Source: Blastocatellia bacterium (lineage in GTDB: Bacteria > Acidobacteriota > Blastocatellia > Pyrinomonadales > Pyrinomonadaceae). Taken from it: DNA of 64,000 nt. This document shows, piece by piece, positions 29,417 through 38,057 of this stretch (position 1 is its first letter; every line of letters starts with the position of its first letter). The notes under the pieces were generated by a model. It was given only the letters and a program-made list of their open reading frames with translations, did no database searches and was not told the origin of the DNA. The position numbers were made by a program, and so were the translations under genes. The stretch is from assembly GCA_003168335.1 (NCBI GenBank), contig PMSM01000003.1, positions 434,001 through 498,000 of the forward strand, in the 5' to 3' direction.

Positions 29417-31084
29417 TCAGGTCCCCGCCGGCTTTTGCCGTTCGAACTTTCCCACCACTTCTTTATGCTCGGGCGCGGCGAACTGGTACGCTTCGGTGGT
29501 CACCACCGGCGTCGTCAAGAAATTCTCGGTTGGTGGTGGTGAAGCTGTCTGCCATTCCAGGCCGGGTAGATTCCACGGGTTGGCTGCGGCGATCGGGCCA
29601 TAGCGCATCGACCAAACCAGATAGCACAGCGGGATCAATAACCCGACGCCCAGAATCGACGCGCCCGCCGTCGATAAAACGTGCAGCACCTGCCACGAGA
29701 CCATATCAGCGGGGTAAGTGTGATAACGCCGCGGCATGCCCATGTAACCCAGCACAAACTGTGGCGAAAACGTCAGATTGAATCCGACAAAAACCACCAG
29801 CGCTGAAAAGCGCCCCCAACCTTCCGGATACATGCGGCCGCTGATCTTCGGCCACCAGTAATGCAATCCGCCGAGATAAGCCAGCAAGGTCCCGCCGACC
29901 ATGATGTAGTGAAAATGCGCCACGATGAAATAGGTGTCGCTCAAATGCACGTCGGTTGCGAGCGAAGCAAGGAACAATCCTGTCATCCCGCCGATGGTGA
30001 ACAAGCCGATAAAACCGAGCGCGTAGAGCATCGGTGTGTCGTACGAGATTGAACCCTTGTAAAGCGTCGCGGTCCAGTTGAAAACTTTGATGGCCGAGGG
30101 AATCGCGACCGCGAAACTCAGAAACGAAAAGATCATCCCCGCATAAACGGACTGGCCGGAGACAAACAGGTGGTGGCCCCAAACCAGAAAGCCGAACACC
30201 GCAATCGCCAGGCTCGAGAAAGCGATGAACTTGTAACCAAAAATATTCTTGCGCGAGAAGTTGGCAATCAGCTCGCTGACAACGCCCATCGCCGGCAGTA
30301 CCATGATGTAGACCGCCGGATGCGAATAGAACCAGAACAGATGCTGGAACAAGATCGGATCACCACCAGCTGCCGGGTCGAATATTCCTATGTGCGCGAG
30401 TCGCTCCAACGCGACCAGCAAAATAGTGACCGCGACGACCGGCGTTCCCAGGATCATGATCAGGCTGGTCGCGTAATGCGCCCAGATGAACAGCGGCAGG
30501 CGAAACCAGGTCATCCCCGGCGCGCGCATCGTGTGAATCGTGACGATGAAGTTCAGGCCCGTCAGAATCGATGAAAAGCCGCTGATGAAAATCCCGACGC
30601 CGGTGGCTATCACGTAAGAGTTCGAAAACGTAGTGCTGTAAGGAACGTAGAAGGTCCAGCCGGTATCGACGCCACCCGCGAGGAGCGCATAGATCGTGAT
30701 CAGTCCGCCGACCATGTAAATGTACCAGCTCAGCAGATTGATGCGCGGAAAGGCGAGGTCTTTCGCGCCAATCATCATCGGCACCAGAAAATTTCCCAAC
30801 GTCGCCGGAATCGCAGGGATGAGGAAGAAAAAGACCATGATGATCCCGTGCTGAGTGAACATCTTGTTGTAAGTGCTCGACTGCACGAGGTCGGCCTGCG
30901 GAGTAAGCAACTCCAGGCGGATGGCCATCGCATAAAGGCTGCCGATGAAGAAGTAGAAGCTGATCGCGCCGAGGTAAAGCAGGGCGATGCGCTTGTGATC
31001 TCTGGTCAACAGCCACGACTTCAAGCCGTATTCGGCGTTGATGTAGTTAGTGTGTGGCGGCTTTGGTGTTTCGAATTCTTCCAT
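29417..31084 (-). CDS. coxA: cytochrome c oxidase subunit I
   Basis: [66 protein letters not shown]. Confidence 0.97.
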   Translation of the reverse strand: MEEFETPKPPHTNYINAEYGLKSWLLTRDHKRIALLYLGAISFYFFIGSLYAMAIRLELLTPQADLVQSSTYNKMFTQHGIIMVFFFLIPAIPATLGNFLVPMMIGAKDLAFPRINLLSWYIYMVGGLITIYALLAGGVDTGWTFYVPYSTTFSNSYVIATGVGIFISGFSSILTGLNFIVTIHTMRAPGMTWFRLPLFIWAHYATSLIMILGTPVVAVTILLVALERLAHIGIFDPAAGGDPILFQHLFWFYSHPAVYIMVLPAMGVVSELIANFSRKNIFGYKFIAFSSLAIAVFGFLVWGHHLFVSGQSVYAGMIFSFLSFAVAIPSAIKVFNWTATLYKGSISYDTPMLYALGFIGLFTIGGMTGLFLASLATDVHLSDTYFIVAHFHYIMVGGTLLAYLGGLHYWWPKISGRMYPEGWGRFSALVVFVGFNLTFSPQFVLGYMGMPRRYHTYPADMVSWQVLHVLSTAGASILGVGLLIPLCYLVWSMRYGPIAAANPWNLPGLEWQTASPPPTENFLTTPVVTTEAYQFAAPEHKEVVGKFERQKPAGT

Positions 31085-31149
31085 GCTTTTTAGAAAACAA
31101 TTACCCGTTTAGAGTAGGCGACTACCAAACCAAGCTTGTGATCCTTCTT

Positions 31150-31330
31150 ACGGCTCTGCCGTCCGATGTGCGGAAAGGCTATGCCTTTCCGGTTAACTCG
31201 ATATATATCGCTCTCTCGGCAAGGCTGCGCCTTGCCGAGACTGAGGCGGAGCCTCAGATGAATAAGAACCCACTTCTCGGAAAGCCAAAGGCTTTCCGCA
31301 CATCAGGCGGCAAAGCCGCAAATTGCTTGA
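31150..31330. repeat. multi-hairpin cluster
   Basis: ggaaaggctatgcctttcc, cggcaaggctgcgccttgccg, ctgaggcggagcctcag, ggaaagccaaaggctttcc, gcggcaaagccgc. Confidence 0.65.
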
Positions 31331-31345
31331 GATTAATGTTTGCTT

Positions 31346-32341
31346 TCATTTCGGTGTTGCACTCGGCTTACTTGCCGGCGCAGGCTTCGCCGTCTGCGTC
31401 TCAGTCTTTGGTATCGACAAAGACTTAACGTAAGCCACCAGTTGCAAGAGCTGTTCTTCACTGAGCTGACCCTGGAACGAAGGCATGATTGGTCCAAAGC
31501 CCGTGACGATCTTCGCCTGCGGATTCAGGATCGATTCACGTATATACCCCTCGTCGGCTGTTACCGTTTGACCGTTATTCAGCGCGACCTTGCTGCCGGA
31601 CACTCCCAAGAGCGCCGGCCCGCGTCCACCTTCGGCGTTGGCGCCGTGGCAGGAGGCGCAGCCCAGCGACTCGAACATCTGTTGCCCGGCGGCCGCCGGC
31701 GACATTTGGTTCGCGTTGCCGCTCAGCCAGTTTTCGTACTCGGTCGGCTCCATCACCACCACCCAGCCACCCATGCCCGAATGATTCATGCCACAGTACT
31801 CGGCGCAAAAGAAGTGATAACGTCCGGGCTTGGTCGCTTCGAACCATTCGGTCGTGTAACGGCCTGGCACCACGTCGGCCTTGATGCGAAAAGCCGGGAT
31901 AAAGACGTCATGAATCACATCTTCCGAAGCCATGATCAATTTGATCTTGCGGCCTACGGGGACGTGCAGTTCGTTGATCTCGCGCTGGCCGGTGGCATGC
32001 TGAAACTTCCACATCCACTGTTTGCCGACGACGTATACTTCTTCGGCGTTTTTCGGCGGGCGGTACTGCGTGAAATAAACTTTCGCGCTCCAAAAAAAGA
32101 TGGTCATCGCGATCAGCAGCGGAATCACCGACCAGAGTATTTCCAGTTTGTGCGAGCCTTCGATCGGTCGCGGAATTTCGAATGCATTGCGGCGGCGATA
32201 TTTGATGACAAAGAAAATTATGATAAACGAAATCAACAGCGTGAAAAAGATAGTCACGCCGGAGATATAGAAATACAGCGCGTCCACATCGCCCGAATAG
32301 GTCGACGCGCTCTCTGGAATGAATGGAAACCAGGATTGCAT
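31346..32341 (-). CDS. coxB: cytochrome c oxidase subunit II with C-terminal cytochrome c
   Basis: CuA motif CAEYCGMNHSGM; CASCHG. Confidence 0.95.
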   Translation of the reverse strand: MQSWFPFIPESASTYSGDVDALYFYISGVTIFFTLLISFIIIFFVIKYRRRNAFEIPRPIEGSHKLEILWSVIPLLIAMTIFFWSAKVYFTQYRPPKNAEEVYVVGKQWMWKFQHATGQREINELHVPVGRKIKLIMASEDVIHDVFIPAFRIKADVVPGRYTTEWFEATKPGRYHFFCAEYCGMNHSGMGGWVVVMEPTEYENWLSGNANQMSPAAAGQQMFESLGCASCHGANAEGGRGPALLGVSGSKVALNNGQTVTADEGYIRESILNPQAKIVTGFGPIMPSFQGQLSEEQLLQLVAYVKSLSIPKTETQTAKPAPASKPSATPK

Positions 32342-32354
32342 GGTTTAGATCTTT

Positions 32355-32396
32355 ATATTCAACTTTCAAACCTGAAATTTCCGATCTCAGATTTCT
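32355..32396. repeat. degenerate heptanucleotide array
   Basis: atattca actttca aacctga aatttcc gatctca gatttct. Confidence 0.6.
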
Positions 32397-32443
32397 CGGA
32401 GAGCCAGGACGCCTTCCCTCACGGCCGGGTTACCGGCCCGGAC

Positions 32444-33403
32444 TCACAGCTCCGACTCTTTGGCTTTCAGCACGACCGGCCGCCCCCGCTTTCGCAGAAC
32501 CAGTAACAATCCGACGATCAGGACCACAGTCACCCCGCCTGCCAGCCGCACGATGTTCATTACTACCGCGCCGTATTTTCCCGTCGCCGGATCGTAGTGA
32601 TAACAGTAAAGCAGCAGCGCATCGACGGGCGTGCCGATTTTGTTTTGCGAGGCTTCAACCAGGCCGAGGCGCAAGTCTTTCGGCGGATACTCGATGCCGT
32701 AAAAATAACGGGCGAGTTTTCCCTCCGGGGTCAGGACCATGATGCCGCTCGCGTGGGCGAACTGGTTTGTCTGCTCGTCCCAAACATAGCGAAAACCAAC
32801 GGCTTCGGTTAGCCGCTTGATGTTCGCTTCATCGCCGGTAAGAAAATGCCAGCCCCCTTCACCTCCGGGGCGGTTGTAAGCCTTCACATAAGTACTCTTC
32901 TTGGCGGCGGCCAGGTCCGGCGTTTCGCGCGAATCAAAACTGACCGTGACTACTTCATACTGTTCGCCAATATTGAATGAGATTTGTCTGAATGCGCCCA
33001 GCTCTCCATTCATGACCTGATTGCAGAGCATCGGGCAGGTGTAATAAACCAGAGACAGCACGACCGGCTTGCCGTTGAAGAACTGACTCAGACGCACCTC
33101 GCGGCCCTGCTCATCTTTGAAAACGGCGTCGAGCGGAATTTGCTCGTTTAATCTCTGATCGATGCCGACGTTCTTCAGGGCTTTTGGTAAGCCGGTCGAC
33201 ACCGGTCCGGATTCGGGACGCGTGCCGTAAAGCGGCAGGTTTGGTTGCGGTACGCCGGGCTGCCCGAGAGCAAGTAGGCAGTAGGCAGAAAGCAGGAGGC
33301 AGACTGCAGGAAGCAGACGGCAGGAGCCAGACGGCAGGAAGTAAATGGCGAAACGCACAGCGCCAATCACGCCGGCGAGTTTTCTGCATACTGCCTTTTG
33401 CAT
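32444..33403 (-). CDS. SCO1/SenC family copper chaperone
   Basis: KPVVLSLVYYTCPMLCNQVM; N-terminal hydrophobic segment encoded by heptamer repeats. Confidence 0.9.
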   Translation of the reverse strand: MQKAVCRKLAGVIGAVRFAIYFLPSGSCRLLPAVCLLLSAYCLLALGQPGVPQPNLPLYGTRPESGPVSTGLPKALKNVGIDQRLNEQIPLDAVFKDEQGREVRLSQFFNGKPVVLSLVYYTCPMLCNQVMNGELGAFRQISFNIGEQYEVVTVSFDSRETPDLAAAKKSTYVKAYNRPGGEGGWHFLTGDEANIKRLTEAVGFRYVWDEQTNQFAHASGIMVLTPEGKLARYFYGIEYPPKDLRLGLVEASQNKIGTPVDALLLYCYHYDPATGKYGAVVMNIVRLAGGVTVVLIVGLLLVLRKRGRPVVLKAKESEL

Positions 33404-33450
33404 ACTGCCTTCTCTTTCCTGCCTACTGCTTCCTGCTGTCTGCCGCCTGC
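33274..33450. repeat. inverted pair of heptanucleotide arrays around the SCO start codon
   Basis: 33274-33343: gtaggca gtaggca gaaagca ggaggca gactgca ggaagca gacggca ggagcca gacggca ggaagta; 33381-33450: tttctgc atactgc cttttgc atactgc cttctct ttcctgc ctactgc ttcctgc tgtctgc cgcctgc. Confidence 0.85.
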
Positions 33451-33959
33451 GGTCTCGCTGGTAGTCCCTGCTTCAAAATTTCTTCTTTCGCTTTTTCGAT
33501 CGACAGGCCGTATCGCTGGCCGCTTTGATCGACCGGGCCGTTCTCAAGGATGTCGTCCCAGTGCCGGCGCAGGATCTTGATCTCGTACAGCGCGTTTTTC
33601 GGTTGTGCGGCGCCGGCCGTAATGGCATTGCCGGACTCTTCTTTCTTAATTGCCGCGGCCTTCTCAAGATCTTCCGCGAAGCCCGGCGCGCCCTGCAGGC
33701 GCGGCTCAGGCGGCAGACGATCTTTGTCGGTCAGCGCCATGGGTGACGGCGGCGGTTCCCTGGCTTCGTTTTCGAAAGAGCGAAACAAAGCCCACGTGAG
33801 AAAGAAGGTGGCAATGGTCAGCACCGAGAGTCCGACGAGAAATTTCACGATGCCAGAGACCTGGACGTCGCTGACCTCGTGGGCGACATCGACGTTCTTG
33901 ATGCGCGCCACGTCCGGCGCTTCCGTCACGTGACCTTCTTTGTGATCTCTCTCAGTCAT
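33423..33959 (-). CDS. hypothetical single-TM protein in act-cox operon
   Basis: ORF in conserved operon position; TM then EPRLQGAPGFAEDLEK. Confidence 0.7.
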   Translation of the reverse strand: MTERDHKEGHVTEAPDVARIKNVDVAHEVSDVQVSGIVKFLVGLSVLTIATFFLTWALFRSFENEAREPPPSPMALTDKDRLPPEPRLQGAPGFAEDLEKAAAIKKEESGNAITAGAAQPKNALYEIKILRRHWDDILENGPVDQSGQRYGLSIEKAKEEILKQGLPARPQAADSRKQ

Positions 33960-34048
33960 TTATTTGTCACATTACCCACCCGTTACCGCGGGTGGTACTG
34001 ACCTGTTTTCCCTGCCGGCTGCTTACTGCCTACGTGCGTTTCGGTTCT

Positions 34049-35236
34049 TCAATGTCCCGCATGTGCGGCCAGCGCCTGCTCAAGCTGTGGATCGTTAATC
34101 GGGACCAGCGAACGCTTTTGCAACTGCCACGCAAAGGTCGCAATCCAGAGTCCGCCGATCGCAAACGGCGCCACCAGATCCATCCAACTCAAATGAAAAT
34201 GCTCACGATTGAAGCTCGGCTCGATCAGCCAGATCACATCCACCACGCGGGTTAACAGAATCAATAGTGCCAGCATCCCCAGCCGCTGCGGACTCTTTTT
34301 GGCCGCGCGCGACAATAGCGTCAAGAAGGGAAAGACAAATTGCAGAATGACGATCCCCAGCGCAATTACACCCCAGCCGCCATGTTTGCGCGCGACGAAC
34401 CAGACGGTCTCTTCGGGCAAGTTTGCCGACCAGATAATCAGGTATTGCGAGAACGCAAAATACATCCATAGCATTACCAGGGCCATCATCAGATTGCCCC
34501 AATCATGAAAATGCGACGTGCGCACGACCGCGTTCATAGGCTCGCGCTTTGCCAGCCACGACATTACCAGAATGCCGAACGCCAGCGCGCTTAAACTCCA
34601 TGAAGCTACAAAGATTAATCCATAGATCGTTGACGACCAGGCCGGGTCGAGGGACATCACCCAGTCGATCGAGGCAAACGTAATGGTCAGTATCAGCAGA
34701 CCCAGTCCCGGCCCGCTGATCATCTGCAAACGTTTCGAGAAGCGGCGATCCGCAGTGCGATCGTGTTGCAGTGAAAGCCAGTTGAGCAACAGCGCCATCA
34801 GCGACCAGATGGCAAAATAGAGCGCCGCGCGCATCATGAAGAATGCCGGATTCAAATAATGGGCGGCCTTTTCGCGCAGCACGGGAACCTGATCCATTTC
34901 CGCCCGGTTCGTCCAGGTGTAGATTTGATTCAACCCCACCAGCACCGGAATGAACAGCATCAACATCAGCGGCAGCGTGCGGGTCGCGGCTTCGAGCACG
35001 CGGCGAATTATCAGTCCCCAGGCGCCACCGGTCAGATGCTGCAACATCAAGAGCGCCATGCTGCCAATCGTGATTCCGATCCAAAAGATGAAGCCAACCA
35101 GATAAGCGTGAAAGAACTGCGTCCGATCAACCAATAAGCCGAAAACCAGCAGCGCGAAGAACAGCGCGCCTACGGCCAGCGCCAGAGTGCTCACTCGCTT
35201 CAAATCTCGCGGAGGTGTGTATCCGGCTTGAATCAC
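34049..35236 (-). CDS. actF: alternative complex III subunit ActF
   Basis: Polytopic NrfD-like-related membrane protein; probable GTG start at 35236 overlapping actE stop. Confidence 0.88.
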   Translation of the reverse strand: MIQAGYTPPRDLKRVSTLALAVGALFFALLVFGLLVDRTQFFHAYLVGFIFWIGITIGSMALLMLQHLTGGAWGLIIRRVLEAATRTLPLMLMLFIPVLVGLNQIYTWTNRAEMDQVPVLREKAAHYLNPAFFMMRAALYFAIWSLMALLLNWLSLQHDRTADRRFSKRLQMISGPGLGLLILTITFASIDWVMSLDPAWSSTIYGLIFVASWSLSALAFGILVMSWLAKREPMNAVVRTSHFHDWGNLMMALVMLWMYFAFSQYLIIWSANLPEETVWFVARKHGGWGVIALGIVILQFVFPFLTLLSRAAKKSPQRLGMLALLILLTRVVDVIWLIEPSFNREHFHLSWMDLVAPFAIGGLWIATFAWQLQKRSLVPINDPQLEQALAAHAGH

Positions 35237-36006
35237 TTCTTCCCTCCGGGAGCGCGGACACCCTGTCCGCCGGGCTTGATGCTCGGCGTTTGGGCCGCTT
35301 GCGCCGCGGGCATCTGGCTCAACTGCAAAGCGCGAATGTAGGCGATGATCTTCCAACGATCCTCAACCGGGATCTGTGACGCATAGGAAGGCATCGCGCC
35401 CCAACCGTTGGTCATCGCATCAAAGAAATGCCCGACCGGCGCCTGGCGCAGACGATCCTGGTGATACGAAGCGGGCAAAGGTTTGTTAAAGCCGCGGCGC
35501 GCGATCATGCCGTCGCCATCACCGGTCGCGCCGTGGCAAACTGAACAGAAAATGTCGTAGCGCTGCTGGCCGCGATCGAGCACCTCTTTGGTGATCGGAA
35601 AAGGAAACGTCTCGACGTCATCCGGATACAACGCCGCGGAAGCGCCGGTGGTCGAGACCGGAGTCGCGGCGCCCGGCGGTACCGGCTGGGCCGTGGTGCC
35701 GGCATTCGATTTCTTTCCGAAATAGAATTCGCGATCGGCGCGCAGGTAACCACGCGGCACCGTGCCCGGAACCAGCGGTCGCGATGAGAGACCGTCCCGG
35801 AAGAAAGAGTTCTCGCGAAAAGCTTTTGCCTTGGGCTGGTCCTGCATGTCTCTTCTGCAAGCAGAGGTGAGCAGTAAGCAGTAAGCAGTGAGCAGCAAGC
35901 ACAAGAGACGCCGGGACGCGGGGAAGCGGGGGCGCGGCGAAAAAGATTTCTCCGTGTCTCCGTGTCTCCGGGTTTCCGCGTCGGGTGTTTTTCTACAGCT
36001 CAACAT
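35233..36006 (-). CDS. actE: alternative complex III subunit ActE, mono-heme cytochrome c lipoprotein
   Basis: CSVCHG heme motif; lipobox LLTSAC encoded by heptamers. Confidence 0.9.
   Translation of the reverse strand: MLSCRKTPDAETRRHGDTEKSFSPRPRFPASRRLLCLLLTAYCLLLTSACRRDMQDQPKAKAFRENSFFRDGLSSRPLVPGTVPRGYLRADREFYFGKKSNAGTTAQPVPPGAATPVSTTGASAALYPDDVETFPFPITKEVLDRGQQRYDIFCSVCHGATGDGDGMIARRGFNKPLPASYHQDRLRQAPVGHFFDAMTNGWGAMPSYASQIPVEDRWKIIAYIRALQLSQMPAAQAAQTPSIKPGGQGVRAPGGKK
35867..35984. repeat. heptanucleotide array plus inverted octanucleotide arrays in 5' end of actE
   Basis: gtgagca gtaagca gtaagca gtgagca gcaagca (35867-35901); gggacgcg gggaagcg ggggcgcg; tctccgtg tctccgtg tctccggg tttccgcg (35949-35980). 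Confidence 0.8.
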
Positions 36007-36553
36007 CGACGACCTCTCTCGCTTCCAGACTCTTCAAAAACCGCCTCGCTTCGTCATGATCGAATTTGGGATCCTTTGATTCGATTACCAGAAAGAAACT
36101 ATCGCGCGTCGCCAGGGCAAAATTCGGCGCATTGAAAACCGGATGATAAGGCTGCGGCAGCTTGTTTAGCGCCAGCATGCCGAATACGGCCGCGAACGCG
36201 GCGCACAGAACGATGCATTCAAACGTAATCGGAATAAACGCCGGCCAACTGTTGAAAGGTTTGCCGCCGACATTGAGGGGATAATTGATCACTTCCATCC
36301 AGTACTGCATGAAGAATCCGCCCAGGCCGCCGATAATCCCGCCGGCCAGGACAATCAGCGGCAGGCCGGTGCGGGTGAATCCAATCGCTTCCGAAAGTTC
36401 TTCGATCGGGAACGGCGAGTAGCCATTGATCTTTCGATAGCCCGCCGCGTACGTCTCGCGGGCGGCCGCGACCAGTGTGCTCGGGTTATCGAACTGGGCC
36501 ATTACGCCGTAGAGTCTTGATGCCTTGGTCTTCACCATATGGGGCCTATTCAC
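35993..36553 (-). CDS. actD: alternative complex III subunit ActD (DUF3341)
   Basis: YGVMAQFDNPSTLVAAARETYAAGYRKINGYSPFPIEEL. Confidence 0.92.
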   Translation of the reverse strand: MNRPHMVKTKASRLYGVMAQFDNPSTLVAAARETYAAGYRKINGYSPFPIEELSEAIGFTRTGLPLIVLAGGIIGGLGGFFMQYWMEVINYPLNVGGKPFNSWPAFIPITFECIVLCAAFAAVFGMLALNKLPQPYHPVFNAPNFALATRDSFFLVIESKDPKFDHDEARRFLKSLEAREVVDVEL

Positions 36554-37936
36554 CTATCCTTCGTCAACCTCCGCCTCAGGCAGAATAGTTCTCATCTCGA
36601 AGATCGAAATCATCGGCAGGAAGCGAATAAAGAGAAACAGCAAAGCAAAGAAGAAACCAATCGTACCGATGAACATCGCCCAATCCCACTGGGTGGGCGA
36701 GTAAAAGCCCCAGGACGAGGGCAGAAAGTCTCGATGCAGACTAGTCACGACAATCACAAAGCGTTCGAGCCACATGCCGATGCTGACGACCAGGGAGATC
36801 AACCACAGCACCAGCAGGTTCGAACGAATTTTCTTGAACCAGAGCAGTTGCGGTGTCACGCCGTTGCACAGAATTAGCGCCCAGTAGTACGGCGCATAGG
36901 GGCCGTGCATGCGGTTCCAGATCATAAACCGTTCGTACTGGTTGCCGCTGTACCAGCCGAAGAACGCCTCAATCATGTAGCCGTACACCACAATCAAACC
37001 CGTGGCCAGCATGACCTTCGCCATGTTGTGCATGTGGCGCATCGTGATAAAGCTTTCCAGCCCGTAAAGTTTGCGCAGCGGAATCGTCAACAGCAATACC
37101 ATCGCAAAGCCTGCATAGATCGCGCCGCCCACAAAGTAAGGTGGAAAGATCGTCGCGTGCCAACCGGGAATGATGCCGACCGCAAAATCGAAACTGACGA
37201 TCGTGTGCACCGAAAGCACCAGCGGCGTCGCCAGTCCCGCCAGCAGCAGATAAGCTGTCTCGTAACGATGCCAGTGCCGCGCCGAACCGCGCCAGCCCAT
37301 CGCCAGCATGCCATAAACCAGCCGGAACGATTTGTTGTTCGCGCGATCGCGCAACGTGGCAAAGTCGGGAATCAAGCCGACGAACCAGAACAGCGCCGAC
37401 ACCGTGGCGTAGGTCGAGACCGCAAACACGTCCCACATTAGTGGGCTGCGAAACTGGGGCCAGATGCCCATCGTGTTTGGATAGGGAAACAGCCAATAGC
37501 CGAGCCATGGTCGCCCGAGATGCATCAGCGGGAAGACGCCGGCCTGGGCCACCGCGAACAGCGTCATGGCTTCCGCGAACCGGTTGATCGAAGTGCGCCA
37601 TCTCTGTCGCAGCAAAAGCAGAATCGCCGAAATCAAAGTTCCCGCGTGACCGATGCCGATCCACCAGACAAAGTTCAGAATATCCAGGCCCCAACCGACC
37701 GGGATATTCACGCCCCACAATCCGATCCCCTTGAACAGGAGATTGATGATCGCGAGCATCATCAGTTGGAACAGCGCGAACGAAATCGCAAAGCCGACGA
37801 ACCAGCCAAACGGCGTCTTGCGCTTCAACACGATCGCGCTGATCTTGTCGGTGACCGAGCCAAAAGTCAGCTCTGATCCCACGACCGGAGTCGTCGCGTG
37901 AATCGATTGGTGGCGATCGTCTGGTTTCTCGTCCAT
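36554..37936 (-). CDS. actC: alternative complex III subunit ActC (NrfD family)
   Basis: Polytopic; [35 protein letters not shown]. Confidence 0.94.
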   Translation of the reverse strand: MDEKPDDRHQSIHATTPVVGSELTFGSVTDKISAIVLKRKTPFGWFVGFAISFALFQLMMLAIINLLFKGIGLWGVNIPVGWGLDILNFVWWIGIGHAGTLISAILLLLRQRWRTSINRFAEAMTLFAVAQAGVFPLMHLGRPWLGYWLFPYPNTMGIWPQFRSPLMWDVFAVSTYATVSALFWFVGLIPDFATLRDRANNKSFRLVYGMLAMGWRGSARHWHRYETAYLLLAGLATPLVLSVHTIVSFDFAVGIIPGWHATIFPPYFVGGAIYAGFAMVLLLTIPLRKLYGLESFITMRHMHNMAKVMLATGLIVVYGYMIEAFFGWYSGNQYERFMIWNRMHGPYAPYYWALILCNGVTPQLLWFKKIRSNLLVLWLISLVVSIGMWLERFVIVVTSLHRDFLPSSWGFYSPTQWDWAMFIGTIGFFFALLFLFIRFLPMISIFEMRTILPEAEVDEG

Positions 37937-37946
37937 CTAATCTAAT

Positions 37947-38043
37947 TTTGGAGTGCGGCGGCAAGCGTAGCGCGACGCCGCTTTGGATTCTGAATAATGA
38001 ACAGATCCAAAGCGCCGCCGTTGTCAGCGCACTCCAAATTTGT
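37947..38043. repeat. TTTGGAGTGCGGCG hairpin element between actB and actC
   Basis: tttggagtgcggcggcaagcgtagcgcgacgccgctttgga ... tccaaagcgccgccgttgtcagcgcactccaaat. Confidence 0.8.
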
Positions 38044-38057
38044 CCCCGTCTCCACAG

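Noticed and set aside
31340-32506. 388-aa plus-strand ORF opposite coxB
   Set aside because: The antisense frame of a well-supported coxB; no recognisable domain.
33274-33450. Possible CRISPR-like array
   Set aside because: Units are 7 nt with no spacers, degenerate, and partly coding; not a repeat-spacer structure, and no cas genes are present.
36969-37964. 331-aa minus-strand ORF overlapping actC in another frame
   Set aside because: actC reading frame is strongly supported by NrfD-family motifs; the other is a shadow frame.
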